From Sphaerotilus sulfidivorans (GTDB lineage Bacteria; Pseudomonadota; Gammaproteobacteria; Burkholderiales; Burkholderiaceae_C): a stretch of DNA of 64,000 nucleotides. The stretch is from assembly GCF_013426975.1 (NCBI RefSeq), contig NZ_JACCPY010000001.1, positions 62,001-126,000 of the forward strand, read 5' to 3'. Made by a program: the position numbers and the translations under genes. The notes under the pieces were generated by a model, which did not search any database, was not told the origin of the DNA, and worked only from the letters and a program-made list of their open reading frames with translations. Positions 26,852 to 34,968 of the stretch are shown piece after piece (the stretch's first letter is position 1; every line of letters starts with the position of its first letter).

Positions 26852-28170
26852 GCCGCAGCCGTCGAGATGGCCTGCTCCAGCCCGCGCACCAGACCGCTGG
26901 CGCTCGGCCGGTCGACGAAGACGCACTGCTTGCCGGTGCGCCGGCAGTGGTCCTTCACCCGCCAGTAGGCGTTGTGGCTGATGCAGCCGGCCTGGCAGAT
27001 CACCAGATCGGCCGCCGCCAGATGCGCATCGAGCTGGCCGGCGGCATCCTCCTCGCCGCCGTCATGGTGCAGGAAACGTGCGCCGCGCACCTCCACCAGC
27101 TGCCGGTAGACCGGCACGCTGGCGGTGCGGCCGCCCACGCAGAGCACCGCCTTGTCGCGCAGATCCTCGGCGACCAGCACCGCACCACCGGGCGGGACCG
27201 CCGCGACCGGCACGGCCACCACCGGCGACGGCACCGGCCGGCCGGCATCGGCCCGCTCGGTCGGCCGTGGCGTCTGCCACTGACGACGGCTGCCCTGCAG
27301 CCGCATCTCCAGCTCGCGGATGCGTGCCTGCTGCTGCTCGATCTGGCGCGCCATCGCCTGGCGGCTGCGCAGCGAGGGGGACGCGTCCTCGAGCTGCGCG
27401 ACCTGGGCGCGCAAGTCGTCGATGGTGGTGTCGCGGGTGATCAGCCGCGCGCGCAGCCGCACCAGCTCGGCCTGCTGGCGCTCGATCTGTGCCGACTTCT
27501 CGGCCAGCATCTGGGTGGTGCGCTGCTGCGCGGCGGCCAGCTCGCGGCCCAGCGTGCCGTTCTCGCGCTGCAGCGCGTCCAGGCGCTGCACGTCGGCGCG
27601 CACGCCCACGCCGGCCTGATGCTGCAGCATGTGGATGTCGCGCTGCACCTGTTCCTCGAGCGCGGCATCGCAGTCGGGATGGGTCAGCGTGACCCACAGC
27701 GCCGCGGCCACCTCGCTGCCCGCGCAGGCCTGGCGCCAGTGCGCGACCAGCGCCGCATGGCCCTTGATGGCACGCGACTGGCGCACCGCCCGCTCGAAGC
27801 GGGTGTCGAGCTCGCGCTGCAGCCGCTCGGACAGCTCGCTGCGGCGCGCGCTCTCGGCGATGGCGCGGCAGTGCAGCTCGTAGTCGTCGACGGCCGCGCA
27901 GTCGGGCAGCACCGCCGCCGTCAGCCGGCGCAGCCGGTCGATCGTCAGGCAGGTGCCCAGCACCGGACAGAAGACATTGCGCGGCAGCTCCCAGAGCCGC
28001 CGGCGCCGGGACGAGCGCTCGACCGGCACGGGCTCCGTGGCCGCACCGGCTCTGGCCTGGACCTGGCGGGCGACCGCGCGAGCCAGGTCGGAGCCCGCCG
28101 CGTCATCGGACGCCGCGAAGCCGCGGCGCAGCAGATCGCTCAGCGGGGTGGAAGAGGAGGTCTGGCACAT
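26833..28170 (-). CDS. DUF2325 protein with long coiled coil
   Basis: 445 residues. An N-terminal helical part contains LPRNVFCPVLGTCLT near 65-80. A long coiled coil follows (about 200-295, many Gln/Arg/Glu heptads). A Pro/Val-rich linker leads to a C-terminal DUF2325 domain (about 345-440), with VLCVGGRTASVPVYRQLVE, FLHHDGGEED and LVICQAGCISHNAYWRVKDH. The DUF2325 Cys and His residues suggest metal or heme/redox sensing, but this is inference. It is the last gene in the fur-hemP-hemS-like direction. A 15-bp tandem repeat fills the spacer before it. Confidence 0.8.
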   Translation of the reverse strand: MCQTSSSTPLSDLLRRGFAASDDAAGSDLARAVARQVQARAGAATEPVPVERSSRRRRLWELPRNVFCPVLGTCLTIDRLRRLTAAVLPDCAAVDDYELHCRAIAESARRSELSERLQRELDTRFERAVRQSRAIKGHAALVAHWRQACAGSEVAAALWVTLTHPDCDAALEEQVQRDIHMLQHQAGVGVRADVQRLDALQRENGTLGRELAAAQQRTTQMLAEKSAQIERQQAELVRLRARLITRDTTIDDLRAQVAQLEDASPSLRSRQAMARQIEQQQARIRELEMRLQGSRRQWQTPRPTERADAGRPVPSPVVAVPVAAVPPGGAVLVAEDLRDKAVLCVGGRTASVPVYRQLVEVRGARFLHHDGGEEDAAGQLDAHLAAADLVICQAGCISHNAYWRVKDHCRRTGKQCVFVDRPSASGLVRGLEQAISTAAAQVPSN

Positions 28171-28190
28171 CGAATCGATCCCGCGTTTCT

Positions 28191-28220
28191 GCTCGTCTCA
28201 GTTCAGCTCGTCTCAGTTCA
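28191..28220. repeat. Exact 15-bp tandem duplication
   Basis: gctcgtctcagttca occurs twice in a row (28191-28205 and 28206-28220), covering the stop codon of the HemS-like gene and most of the spacer to the DUF2325 gene. The copies are identical, so the duplication is probably recent. Confidence 0.9.
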
Positions 28221-29052
28221 GCGCCTGCTGCAGCGCCAGGCGCCAGCCGCAGGGATCGCCCCGGCCGGCGCTTGCCGCCGGACCGAGACGCGCCAGCAGC
28301 TCGCCACCAGGCCCGCCCAGCTCCAGTCGCTGGTGCAGCCCCCGGGCGCTGGCATGGCCGACCAGCTCCAGACGGGCCAGCCGCATCTCGTCGAGCTGCC
28401 AGAGCCGCGCCTCGCCCCGCACCGTCAGCCGCCGCCGTCGCATGCACAGCGCGACCTGCTCCGGCATGAAGCCGATCTGCAGGCGGGCGGCCTCGCCACC
28501 CACCTCGGCCTGCAGCGCCAGCCGCTGCAACCGGGCCTCGTTCAGGATCTGGTGCAGGACCTCGATGTCGCAGCCCTGGCGCCAGGCCGGATCGACAGGC
28601 ACCCCAGCGGCGGGATGCGCATCGAAGCCCGTCGGCGCCGTCCAGGCCAGGCCTTCGCTGCCGCAGGCCAGCAGACTCTCCCAGGCCAGGGTCGGCACGG
28701 GCGAGCGCCATTCCAGCGTCAGCACCGTCTGCCCGCACACATCATGGAACTGCAGCCGGCGCCAGACGGCACCGCGCGGCGAGAGCATCTCGAGCGCAAA
28801 GCCCCGGGCCCAGCGCCGCGGGTCGGCCTCGAGCCGGGCGGGCAAGCACTGCGGCGAGTCCGCCGCCACCAGCGCCAGCCGTCGGGCCGACGCCGGCACC
28901 CGGCACCACCGCGCATCGACCTCGATGCGGCAGCTCGCGTCGCCGCAGCCGAGCCGGGCCGGACCGAAGGCCTCGATCCGGTCGAACAGCCCGGGCATGT
29001 CCTCAGGCAGCCGCACCGCGCGCAGCACCACCTCCTCAGGCCCTCTTTCCAT
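28213..29052 (-). CDS. Diverged HemS/ChuS-like hemin-utilisation protein
   Basis: 279 residues without signal peptide. Two halves each keep a faint HemS pattern. The first has DMPGLFDRIEAFGPARL, then RWARGFALEML and LQFHDVCGQTVLTLEW. The second has RLELVGHASARGLHQRLELG and GELLARLGPAA followed by a final GWRLALQ. In HemS/ChuS the equivalent segments are the FDxxGxAVHKVY and SLELFDxxG strands and the C-terminal FGxRKPG region. The protein is about 70 residues shorter than the family and the matches are weak, so heme degradation cannot be assumed. Its place after hemP supports a heme-related origin. Confidence 0.55.
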   Translation of the reverse strand: MERGPEEVVLRAVRLPEDMPGLFDRIEAFGPARLGCGDASCRIEVDARWCRVPASARRLALVAADSPQCLPARLEADPRRWARGFALEMLSPRGAVWRRLQFHDVCGQTVLTLEWRSPVPTLAWESLLACGSEGLAWTAPTGFDAHPAAGVPVDPAWRQGCDIEVLHQILNEARLQRLALQAEVGGEAARLQIGFMPEQVALCMRRRRLTVRGEARLWQLDEMRLARLELVGHASARGLHQRLELGGPGGELLARLGPAASAGRGDPCGWRLALQQALN

Positions 29053-29108
29053 CGCGACTCCTCGGACCGACGACAGGATTCATCGGGAGAAAAAAGCGCG
29101 GGCTGGCA

Positions 29109-29126
29109 GGAACCCGGCCGGGTTCC
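29109..29126. repeat. 18-bp perfect palindrome between hemP and the HemS-like gene
   Basis: ggaacccggccgggttcc is a perfect 18-bp palindrome in the 186-base spacer. As RNA it could fold into a 7-bp stem with a GGCC loop. As DNA it could be an operator. No T-tract follows on the minus strand, so simple termination is unlikely. Confidence 0.6.
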
Positions 29127-29238
29127 CTGGTGACAGGCTGGCTGGCGCAGACAAAAGGCAGGCGGACCGCCAGGACCGTTCTGCCACCCTCATTCGAGGA
29201 CCGGCGACTCTTGTCGCCGATCCGGTCACTTCATCACT

Positions 29239-29451
29239 TCACTTCGTCAGGATCAGCTTGCCCAGCGCGGTGACACGCAGCCGGTACAGCATGCCCTCAT
29301 GCTCGATCTCGACCTCGCGGGCCGGGCCCAGCAGATCGCGGCTCGACAGGCGCGGCGCCGACGGCTGGGCCGGCCCGACACCCGAGCTGGCCAGGATGCG
29401 GGCATCGGCGCGTTCGTGGGACATCGGCTGGGGGAGTGCGGAAGTGATCAT
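29239..29451 (-). CDS. hemP: Hemin uptake protein HemP
   Basis: 70 residues. The C-terminal half has the family signature: SSRDLLGPAREVEIEHEGM leads into YRLRVTALGKLILTK at the very end. HemP is a small cytosolic protein encoded at the head of heme-uptake loci. In Burkholderia it is reported as an iron-regulated factor needed for heme receptor expression. A Fur-box-like site sits 9 bases upstream of the ATG, so iron-repleted Fur should repress it. No heme receptor or ABC transporter gene is seen in this window. Confidence 0.88.
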   Translation of the reverse strand: MITSALPQPMSHERADARILASSGVGPAQPSAPRLSSRDLLGPAREVEIEHEGMLYRLRVTALGKLILTK

Positions 29452-29459
29452 GGCTCGAT

Positions 29460-29478
29460 ATTAATGAGAACGATTCTT
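29460..29478. promoter_or_regulatory. Fur box upstream of hemP
   Basis: attaatgagaacgattctt is 18 of 19 identical to the site in front of the siderophore receptor. It ends 9 bases before the hemP ATG, overlapping the probable promoter, which is the standard layout for Fur repression. Confidence 0.8.
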
Positions 29479-29505
29479 ATATGCAAGAAAAATCTCGCCA
29501 GGGCC

Positions 29506-29973
29506 TCAGCCGATCGTGCCCCCACCCGGCGGACGCCGGCGCGCGGTCCCGATGCCGGGACGCTCCTGGCTGCAGCCGCCGCAGATGCCGAACATCGCCA
29601 GCCGGTGCTCCACCAGCGAGAAGCCGCGGCTGCGCGCCACCTCATGCTGCAGCGCCTCGATCTGCGGATCGAAGAACTCCTCGACACGGCCGCAGTGCAC
29701 GCACACCAGATGGTCGTGATGGCCGCCGTGCTCGATCTCGTACACCGCCCGACCGGCATCGAACACATTGCGGCGCACGATGCCGACCTGCTCGAGCTGG
29801 CCCAGCACCCGATAGACGGTGGCCAGGCCGATGTCCTCCCCCTGGAGCAGCAGCCGGCGATGGATCTCGTCGGCGCTCAGATGCGCGCGCTCCTCGCGCA
29901 GCACATCGAGCACCTTCATCCGCGGCAGCGTCGCCTTCAGGCCGTGAATGCGCAGGTTGTCGTCATGGTTCAT
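29506..29973 (-). CDS. fur: Ferric uptake regulator Fur
   Basis: 155 residues. The winged-helix DNA-binding part has LKATLPRMKVLDVLRE and GLATVYRVLGQLEQVGIV. It is followed by the metal-binding His cluster HGGHHDHLVCVHCG and the CGGC pair near the C-terminus (about 133-136) that ligates structural zinc. With Fe(II) it represses iron-uptake genes. Targets visible here are the receptor unit at 25336 and hemP. A Fur-box-like sequence lies just upstream of its own start, consistent with autoregulation. It diverges from ahpC. Confidence 0.93.
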   Translation of the reverse strand: MNHDDNLRIHGLKATLPRMKVLDVLREERAHLSADEIHRRLLLQGEDIGLATVYRVLGQLEQVGIVRRNVFDAGRAVYEIEHGGHHDHLVCVHCGRVEEFFDPQIEALQHEVARSRGFSLVEHRLAMFGICGGCSQERPGIGTARRRPPGGGTIG

Positions 29974-29981
29974 GCAGTCAT

Positions 29982-30000
29982 GATAATCATTCCCATTAAT
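29982..30000. promoter_or_regulatory. Possible Fur autoregulatory box
   Basis: gataatcattcccattaat keeps 12 of 19 consensus positions and starts 8 bases upstream of the fur ATG on the minus strand. It is weaker than the other two boxes. Confidence 0.55.
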
Positions 30001-30028
30001 AGCGAAAAGCCGTCGACAGCGATCTTGA

Positions 30029-30043
30029 ATAGCAAATGGCTAT
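30029..30043. promoter_or_regulatory. OxyR half-site upstream of ahpC
   Basis: ATAGcaaatggCTAT fits the OxyR dyad ATAG-N7-CTAT exactly. A complete OxyR site has two such dyads 7 bp apart. The flanking dyad positions here are poorly conserved. The site lies 46 bp upstream of a TAAGAT -10-like hexamer, the right place for activation of ahpC. Confidence 0.55.
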
Positions 30044-30089
30044 CTGAAACAAAAAAACAGTCAATTGGCACTATGTACCGGGTCGAGCC

Positions 30090-30095
30090 TAAGAT
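30090..30095 (+). promoter_or_regulatory. -10-like TAAGAT for ahpC
   Basis: TAAGAT lies 97 bases before the ahpC ATG, preceded by TTGGCA with a long 19-bp spacer (30065-30070). Poor spacing is common for promoters needing an activator. Confidence 0.35.
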
Positions 30096-30192
30096 TCATC
30101 CCGTCGGTGCTGCAGTTCCCGGCCGGTGCAGCCGGCCCGCACCGCACCCAGACACCTGTCGATCCATCAACCCAGCTCGAGGAGCGCGATTC

Positions 30193-30768
30193 ATGTCCCT
30201 GATCAACACCCCGGTCCAGCCGTTCAAGACCACCGCCTTCGTCAACCGCGCCGGCAAGGGCGAGTTCATCGAGGTCACCGAGGAGAGCCTGAAGGGCAAG
30301 TGGTCGGTCCTGATCTTCATGCCGGCCGCGTTCACCTTCAACTGCCCGACCGAGATCGAGGACGCCGCCGACAACTACGCCGCCTTCCAGGCCGCCGGCG
30401 CCGAGGTCTACATCGTCACCACCGACACCCACTTCTCGCACAAGGTGTGGCACGAGACCTCGCCGGCGGTCGGCAAGGCCAAGTTCCCGCTGGTGGGCGA
30501 CCCGACCCACACCCTGACCAACGCCTTCGGCGTGCACATCCCGGAAGAAGGCCTGGCGCTGCGCGGCACCTTCGTGATCAATCCGGAAGGCGTCATCAAG
30601 ACCGCTGAAGTGCACTCGAACGAGATCGCCCGCGACGTGTCGGAAACCCTGCGCAAGCTGAAGGCCGCCCAGTTCACCGCCGCCAACCCCGGCCAGGTCT
30701 GCCCGGCCAAGTGGAAGGAAGGCGCCGCCACCCTGGCCCCGTCGCTGGACCTGGTCGGCAAGATCTGA
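30193..30768 (+). CDS. ahpC: Alkyl hydroperoxide reductase subunit C (peroxiredoxin)
   Basis: 191 residues from the ATG at 30193, preceded by GAGGAGCG. The peroxidatic Cys sits in AAFTFNCPTEIEDAADNY (about residue 51) and the resolving Cys in GQVCPAKW (about 174). This is the typical 2-Cys AhpC arrangement. It reduces H2O2 and organic hydroperoxides and is re-reduced by AhpF, encoded next. The upstream open frame is non-coding extension through the fur region. An OxyR-like half-site and a -10-like hexamer lie upstream. Confidence 0.95.
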   Translation: MSLINTPVQPFKTTAFVNRAGKGEFIEVTEESLKGKWSVLIFMPAAFTFNCPTEIEDAADNYAAFQAAGAEVYIVTTDTHFSHKVWHETSPAVGKAKFPLVGDPTHTLTNAFGVHIPEEGLALRGTFVINPEGVIKTAEVHSNEIARDVSETLRKLKAAQFTAANPGQVCPAKWKEGAATLAPSLDLVGKI

Positions 30769-30780
30769 TCCTGCTGCCGT

Positions 30781-30803
30781 GCCTGCCCCTCGCCGGGGCA
30801 GGC
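30781..30803 (+). other. Perfect 9-bp hairpin in the ahpC-ahpF spacer
   Basis: GCCTGCCCC and GGGGCAGGC enclose a TCGCC loop, 13 bases after the ahpC stop. No T-tract follows, so it is more likely an mRNA-stabilising or partial-attenuation structure that would keep ahpC mRNA above ahpF than a full terminator. Confidence 0.6.
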
Positions 30804-30963
30804 CTCGGGCGGGACCGGTTCTCGCTCCCGCCCGCTCGCCTCGATCCCCGGGGCCCCAAAAAAGACCTCAACCCCTCGCCGACGGACCCGAAGGATTGCA
30901 GAGCCTGCAGCCCTTCCGGCCTGACACGCCCGTACCCCACCCCCCTCTCAAGGAGCACCCACC

Positions 30964-32544
30964 ATGCTGGACAGCAACCTCAAGACCGCACTGAAGGGCT
31001 ACCTCGAGCGCCTGGTGCAGCCGATCGAGATCGTCACCTTCGCCGACGACGGCGAGAACTCGCGCCAGATGCTCGAACTGGTCGCCGACATCGCCTCGGT
31101 CGCGCCGGCCGGCCGCCTGAGCGTGCGCAGCGGCTCGACCGCCGGCGAGCGCCTGCCCTCCTTCCAGATCACCCTGGCTGGCCTTGACACCGGCGTGCGC
31201 TTCGCCGGCCTGCCGATGGGCCACGAGTTCACCTCGCTGATCCTGGCGCTGCTGCAGACCAGCGGCTACCCGGCCAAGGTCGAGGCCGACCTGATCGAGC
31301 AGATCAAGGCGCTCGAGCCGGCGCAGGAACTGGTCTTCGAGACCTACATGTCCCTGACCTGCCACAACTGCCCGGACGTGGTGCAGGCGATCAACCTGAT
31401 GGCGGCGCTGAACCCGAAGATCCGCCACACCACCATCGAAGGCTCGATGTTCCAGGCCGAGGTCGAGTCGCGCCAGATCATGGGCGTGCCCTGCGTGTTC
31501 CTGAACGGCGAGATGTTCGCCAGCGGCCGCATGGAGCTGGGCGAGATCCTGGCCAAGATCGACACCGGCGCGGCCGACCGCGAGGCGAAGAAGCTCTCGG
31601 CCAAGGAGGCGTTCGACGTGCTGGTGGTCGGCGGCGGCCCGGCCGGCGCGGCGGCGGCCATCTACGCCGCCCGCAAGGGCATCCGCACCGGCGTGGCGGC
31701 CGAGCGCTTCGGCGGCCAGGTGCTCGACACCCTGGGCATCGAGAACTTCATCTCGGTCAAGGAGACCGAGGGGCCGAAGCTCGCCGCCGCGCTGGAGCAG
31801 CACGTCAAGGAATACGACGTGGACATCATGAACCTGCAGCGCGCCACCGCCCTGGTTCCGGCGGCCGCGCCGGGCGGCCTGATCGAGGTCAAGCTCGAGA
31901 ACGGTGCCAGCCTGCGCAGCAAGAGCGTGATCATCTCGACCGGCGCGCGCTGGCGCTCGATGAACGTGCCCGGCGAGGCGGAATACCGCACCAAGGGCGT
32001 GGCCTACTGCCCGCACTGCGACGGCCCGCTCTTCAAGGGCAAGCGCGTCGCGGTGATCGGCGGCGGCAACTCGGGCGTCGAGGCGGCGATCGATCTGGCC
32101 GGCATCGTGGCCCATGTGACGCTGATCGAGTTCGACTCGAAGCTGCGCGCCGACGCGGTGCTGCAGACCAAGCTGCGCAGCCTGCCGAACGTCACGATCC
32201 TGATGTCGGCGCAGACCACCGAGGTGCACGGCGACGGCCAGAAGGTCAACGGCCTGTCGTACAAGGACCGCGTCAGCGGCGAGCTGCGCCGCGTCGATCT
32301 GGAAGGCATCTTCGTGCAGATCGGCCTGCTGCCCAACAGCGACTGGCTCAAGGGCACGGTCGAGCTGAGCCCGCGCGGCGAGGTCATCGTCGACAGCCAC
32401 GGCCAGACCTCGGTGCCGGGCGTGTTCGCCGCCGGCGACGTGACCACGGTGCCCTACAAGCAGATCATCATCGCGATGGGCGAAGGCGCGAAGGCCTCGC
32501 TGGGCGCCTTCGACCACCTGATCCGCAGCAGCGTGGCCGGCTGA
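30964..32544 (+). CDS. ahpF: Alkyl hydroperoxide reductase subunit F
   Basis: 526 residues. The N-terminal double thioredoxin-fold domain (about 1-200) has the redox pair in [10 protein letters not shown] (about 134-137). The thioredoxin-reductase-like part starts [21 protein letters not shown] (FAD), has the active CPHC near 348-351 and [17 protein letters not shown] (NADH), and ends [17 protein letters not shown]. It passes electrons from NADH to AhpC. It has a strong GGAG site just before the ATG and probably shares the ahpC transcript. Confidence 0.96.
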   Translation: MLDSNLKTALKGYLERLVQPIEIVTFADDGENSRQMLELVADIASVAPAGRLSVRSGSTAGERLPSFQITLAGLDTGVRFAGLPMGHEFTSLILALLQTSGYPAKVEADLIEQIKALEPAQELVFETYMSLTCHNCPDVVQAINLMAALNPKIRHTTIEGSMFQAEVESRQIMGVPCVFLNGEMFASGRMELGEILAKIDTGAADREAKKLSAKEAFDVLVVGGGPAGAAAAIYAARKGIRTGVAAERFGGQVLDTLGIENFISVKETEGPKLAAALEQHVKEYDVDIMNLQRATALVPAAAPGGLIEVKLENGASLRSKSVIISTGARWRSMNVPGEAEYRTKGVAYCPHCDGPLFKGKRVAVIGGGNSGVEAAIDLAGIVAHVTLIEFDSKLRADAVLQTKLRSLPNVTILMSAQTTEVHGDGQKVNGLSYKDRVSGELRRVDLEGIFVQIGLLPNSDWLKGTVELSPRGEVIVDSHGQTSVPGVFAAGDVTTVPYKQIIIAMGEGAKASLGAFDHLIRSSVAG

Positions 32545-32749
32545 CCCCCCTGCCCCCCCTGGCTCGCGATGCCGGCGAGCCGGCCGGCTGCAGGTGCGGC
32601 CGGGCAGAGAGCGCGCAGATCTGAAAGAACGTGACCCCGATCACGAAACGCTCAGACTGCCGGCGCACAGGTCGATAAGCGTGATGGATCCCCGGCCCCG
32701 TTCCGGGGGGTTCAGACGACCCGACCCTCTGCCCGAATCATGCCGAACC

Positions 32750-32755
32750 TAGCAT
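32750..32755 (+). promoter_or_regulatory. -10-like TAGCAT just ahead of the DUF1800 gene
   Basis: TAGCAT ends 8 bases before the ATG at 32764, repeating the spacing seen before metH, flgA and others. If functional, the transcript would be close to leaderless. Confidence 0.3.
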
Positions 32756-32763
32756 CGCGGTCC

Positions 32764-34920
32764 ATGAAAACCTCTCTTGCGCTGCTGATCGGCGCCCTGC
32801 TGCTGGGGGGCGCGGCCGCCGGCGGGCGAGCACAGCAGATCACCACGCTGTCCACCGGCTCGAGCCTGGTCCCGCAGGGCATCACGCTGCTGTCGCGCAC
32901 ACCGCAGCTGGTGCTGCGGGTACGCGGCTCGCTGGTGCGCGGGGTCGGCCCGCGCATGACGGTGCGCCTGAACGGCCAGCCGCTCGGCACCGTCGCGGTC
33001 GACCACACCGACTGGCGCGACCATGCCTTCACCGTGCCGGCGCTGCTCGCCAGCGGCACGACGCTGGAGATCGTCTTCGACAACGACGCGGCGGCCGGCG
33101 GCGAGGACCGCAATCTCTTCATCGCCTCGGTCGGTCAGGGCAGCACCCGCTTCCAGCCCGGCCCGCTGCAGTCGGTCTATGACCGTGGCGCCGGTGCGCG
33201 GGCCTTCGACGGCCGGGAGGTGTCGGCTGGCCGCAGCGATCTGCCCTGGGATGGCGCACTGCGCATCACCTGGCCTGAAAGCTTGACCCCGCTGGCCACC
33301 ACCGCGCGCCTGCAGCGCCAGCAGGCCGCACGGCTGCTGCAGCAGGCCAGCTTCGGCGCCCTGCCCGGCGAGATCGAGCAGCTCGCCGTCACCGGACTGC
33401 CGGCCTGGATCGACCGGCAGCTGGCCCTGCCGGCCTCGGCCGACTTCGTCGGCGCGGTCCAGGCCCGCTACGACCTCGGCCCGGAACACCGGCCGCGCGG
33501 CGCGCAATACCACCCGCACCAGATCGGACACCATTTCTGGCGCCATGCCAGTCAGGCGCCGGACCAGCTGCGCGCGCGCACTGCCTTCGCGCTGCACCAG
33601 ATCTTCATGGTCTCGCAGCATGACGACAGCCTGTGGCTGCATGCACGCGCCTACGCCAGCTATCTCGACCTGCTGAACCGCCAGGCCTTCGGCAATTTCC
33701 GCGACCTGATCGAGGAGATCGCGCTGTCGCCGGCGATGGGCCTGTACCTGTCGCACATGCGCAACCAGAAGGAAGACCCCACCCGCGGCCGCCTGCCCGA
33801 CGAGAACTTCGCCCGCGAGCTGATGCAGCTCTTCACCATCGGCCTGCATGAGCTGCGACCGGACGGCAGCGTGGTGACCGACGCCAGCGGACGACCGGTC
33901 GAGACCTACGGCAATGCCGACGTGATGGCGCTGGCACGGGTCTTCACCGGCTACGGCTGGGCCTTCCCGGACAGCGAGCTGACCGAGGCGAAGCTGCGCG
34001 CCGGCTGGCCCGACTACAGCGCTGACGGCGACCGGCGCATCGACCTGCAGCGCATGAAGGCCTATCCGGGACAGCACTCGCCGCTGGAGAAGCGCCTGTT
34101 CACCGGCAAGCCCTGGGAGCGCAGCATCGCGGCCGGCGGCAGCGCCGCCAGCGACCTGAAGATCGCGCTCGACACCCTGTTCAACCATCCGAACGTGGGC
34201 CCCTTCATCGGCCGGCAGCTGATCCAGCGCCTGGTGCGCAGCGACCCCAGCCCGGCCTATGTGGGCCGCATCTCCGCGGTCTTCGCCAACAACGGCCGGG
34301 GCGTGCGCGGCGATCTGGGCGCGGTGGTGCGCGCCATCCTGCTCGACCCGGAGGCACGCAGCCTGCCGACCGCCGGCACCGGCCACAAGCTGCGCGAACC
34401 GGTGCTGCGGGTGACGCAGTGGATGCGCGCCTTCGAGGCACGCTCGCAGACCGGCCAGTTCCGCATCGACACCGAGATGGATGCCACCGGACAGCGGGTG
34501 ATGATGTCGCCCTCGGTCTTCGGCTACTTCCGTCCGGGCCATGTGCCTGCCGGCACGGCGATGGGTGCGCAGAGCCGCACGCTGCCGGAGTTCCAGCTGG
34601 TCAGCGAGACCTCGATCGCGACCTGGGCCAATCTGGCGCTGCGCATGAGTGGCGCCGGCCTGGGCTGGACCGGCTCGAGCGCCGACGTGAGCGCGCGCTA
34701 TGACGCGCTGGCCGAGCTGGCCGGCCGCGGCGATCTCGAGGGCGTCGTCGACCAGCTCGATCTGCGCCTGTTCGCTGGCGGCATGAGCGCCGGCCTGCGC
34801 CAGACCCTGATCGACACCATGGCCGATGTTCGCGGCCATGACGCGACCAGCCATCTGAACCGCGTGCGCGCGGCCGTGCTGTTCGCGCTGGCCTCGCACG
34901 AGTACCTGATCCAGCGCTGA
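32764..34920 (+). CDS. Secreted DUF1800 protein with N-terminal carbohydrate-binding-like domain
   Basis: 718 residues from the ATG at 32764, which gives a clean signal peptide (KTSLALLIGALLLGG to GRA-QQ). An ATG 8 codons earlier is less likely. Residues about 35-120 resemble the calcium-dependent xylan-binding module CBM60: LVLRVRGSLVRGVGPRMTVR, then WRDHAFTVP and IVFDNDAAAGGEDRNLFI. The DUF1800 domain follows (about 180-710), with RLLQQASFGAL, PDENFARELMQLFTIGLHEL, FTGYGWAF and LFNHPNVGPFIGRQLIQRLV. DUF1800 proteins are secreted and paired with DUF1501 proteins, as here. Their function is unknown. Confidence 0.82.
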   Translation: MKTSLALLIGALLLGGAAAGGRAQQITTLSTGSSLVPQGITLLSRTPQLVLRVRGSLVRGVGPRMTVRLNGQPLGTVAVDHTDWRDHAFTVPALLASGTTLEIVFDNDAAAGGEDRNLFIASVGQGSTRFQPGPLQSVYDRGAGARAFDGREVSAGRSDLPWDGALRITWPESLTPLATTARLQRQQAARLLQQASFGALPGEIEQLAVTGLPAWIDRQLALPASADFVGAVQARYDLGPEHRPRGAQYHPHQIGHHFWRHASQAPDQLRARTAFALHQIFMVSQHDDSLWLHARAYASYLDLLNRQAFGNFRDLIEEIALSPAMGLYLSHMRNQKEDPTRGRLPDENFARELMQLFTIGLHELRPDGSVVTDASGRPVETYGNADVMALARVFTGYGWAFPDSELTEAKLRAGWPDYSADGDRRIDLQRMKAYPGQHSPLEKRLFTGKPWERSIAAGGSAASDLKIALDTLFNHPNVGPFIGRQLIQRLVRSDPSPAYVGRISAVFANNGRGVRGDLGAVVRAILLDPEARSLPTAGTGHKLREPVLRVTQWMRAFEARSQTGQFRIDTEMDATGQRVMMSPSVFGYFRPGHVPAGTAMGAQSRTLPEFQLVSETSIATWANLALRMSGAGLGWTGSSADVSARYDALAELAGRGDLEGVVDQLDLRLFAGGMSAGLRQTLIDTMADVRGHDATSHLNRVRAAVLFALASHEYLIQR

Positions 34921-34968
34921 ATCCAGCACGGAACCCCGCACTGAAGCCGATCGGCCGGAGATTTCCGC

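Noticed and set aside
29299-30192. N-terminal extension of ahpC through the fur region
   Set aside because: The frame is open by chance. The conserved AhpC start with a ribosome site is at 30193.
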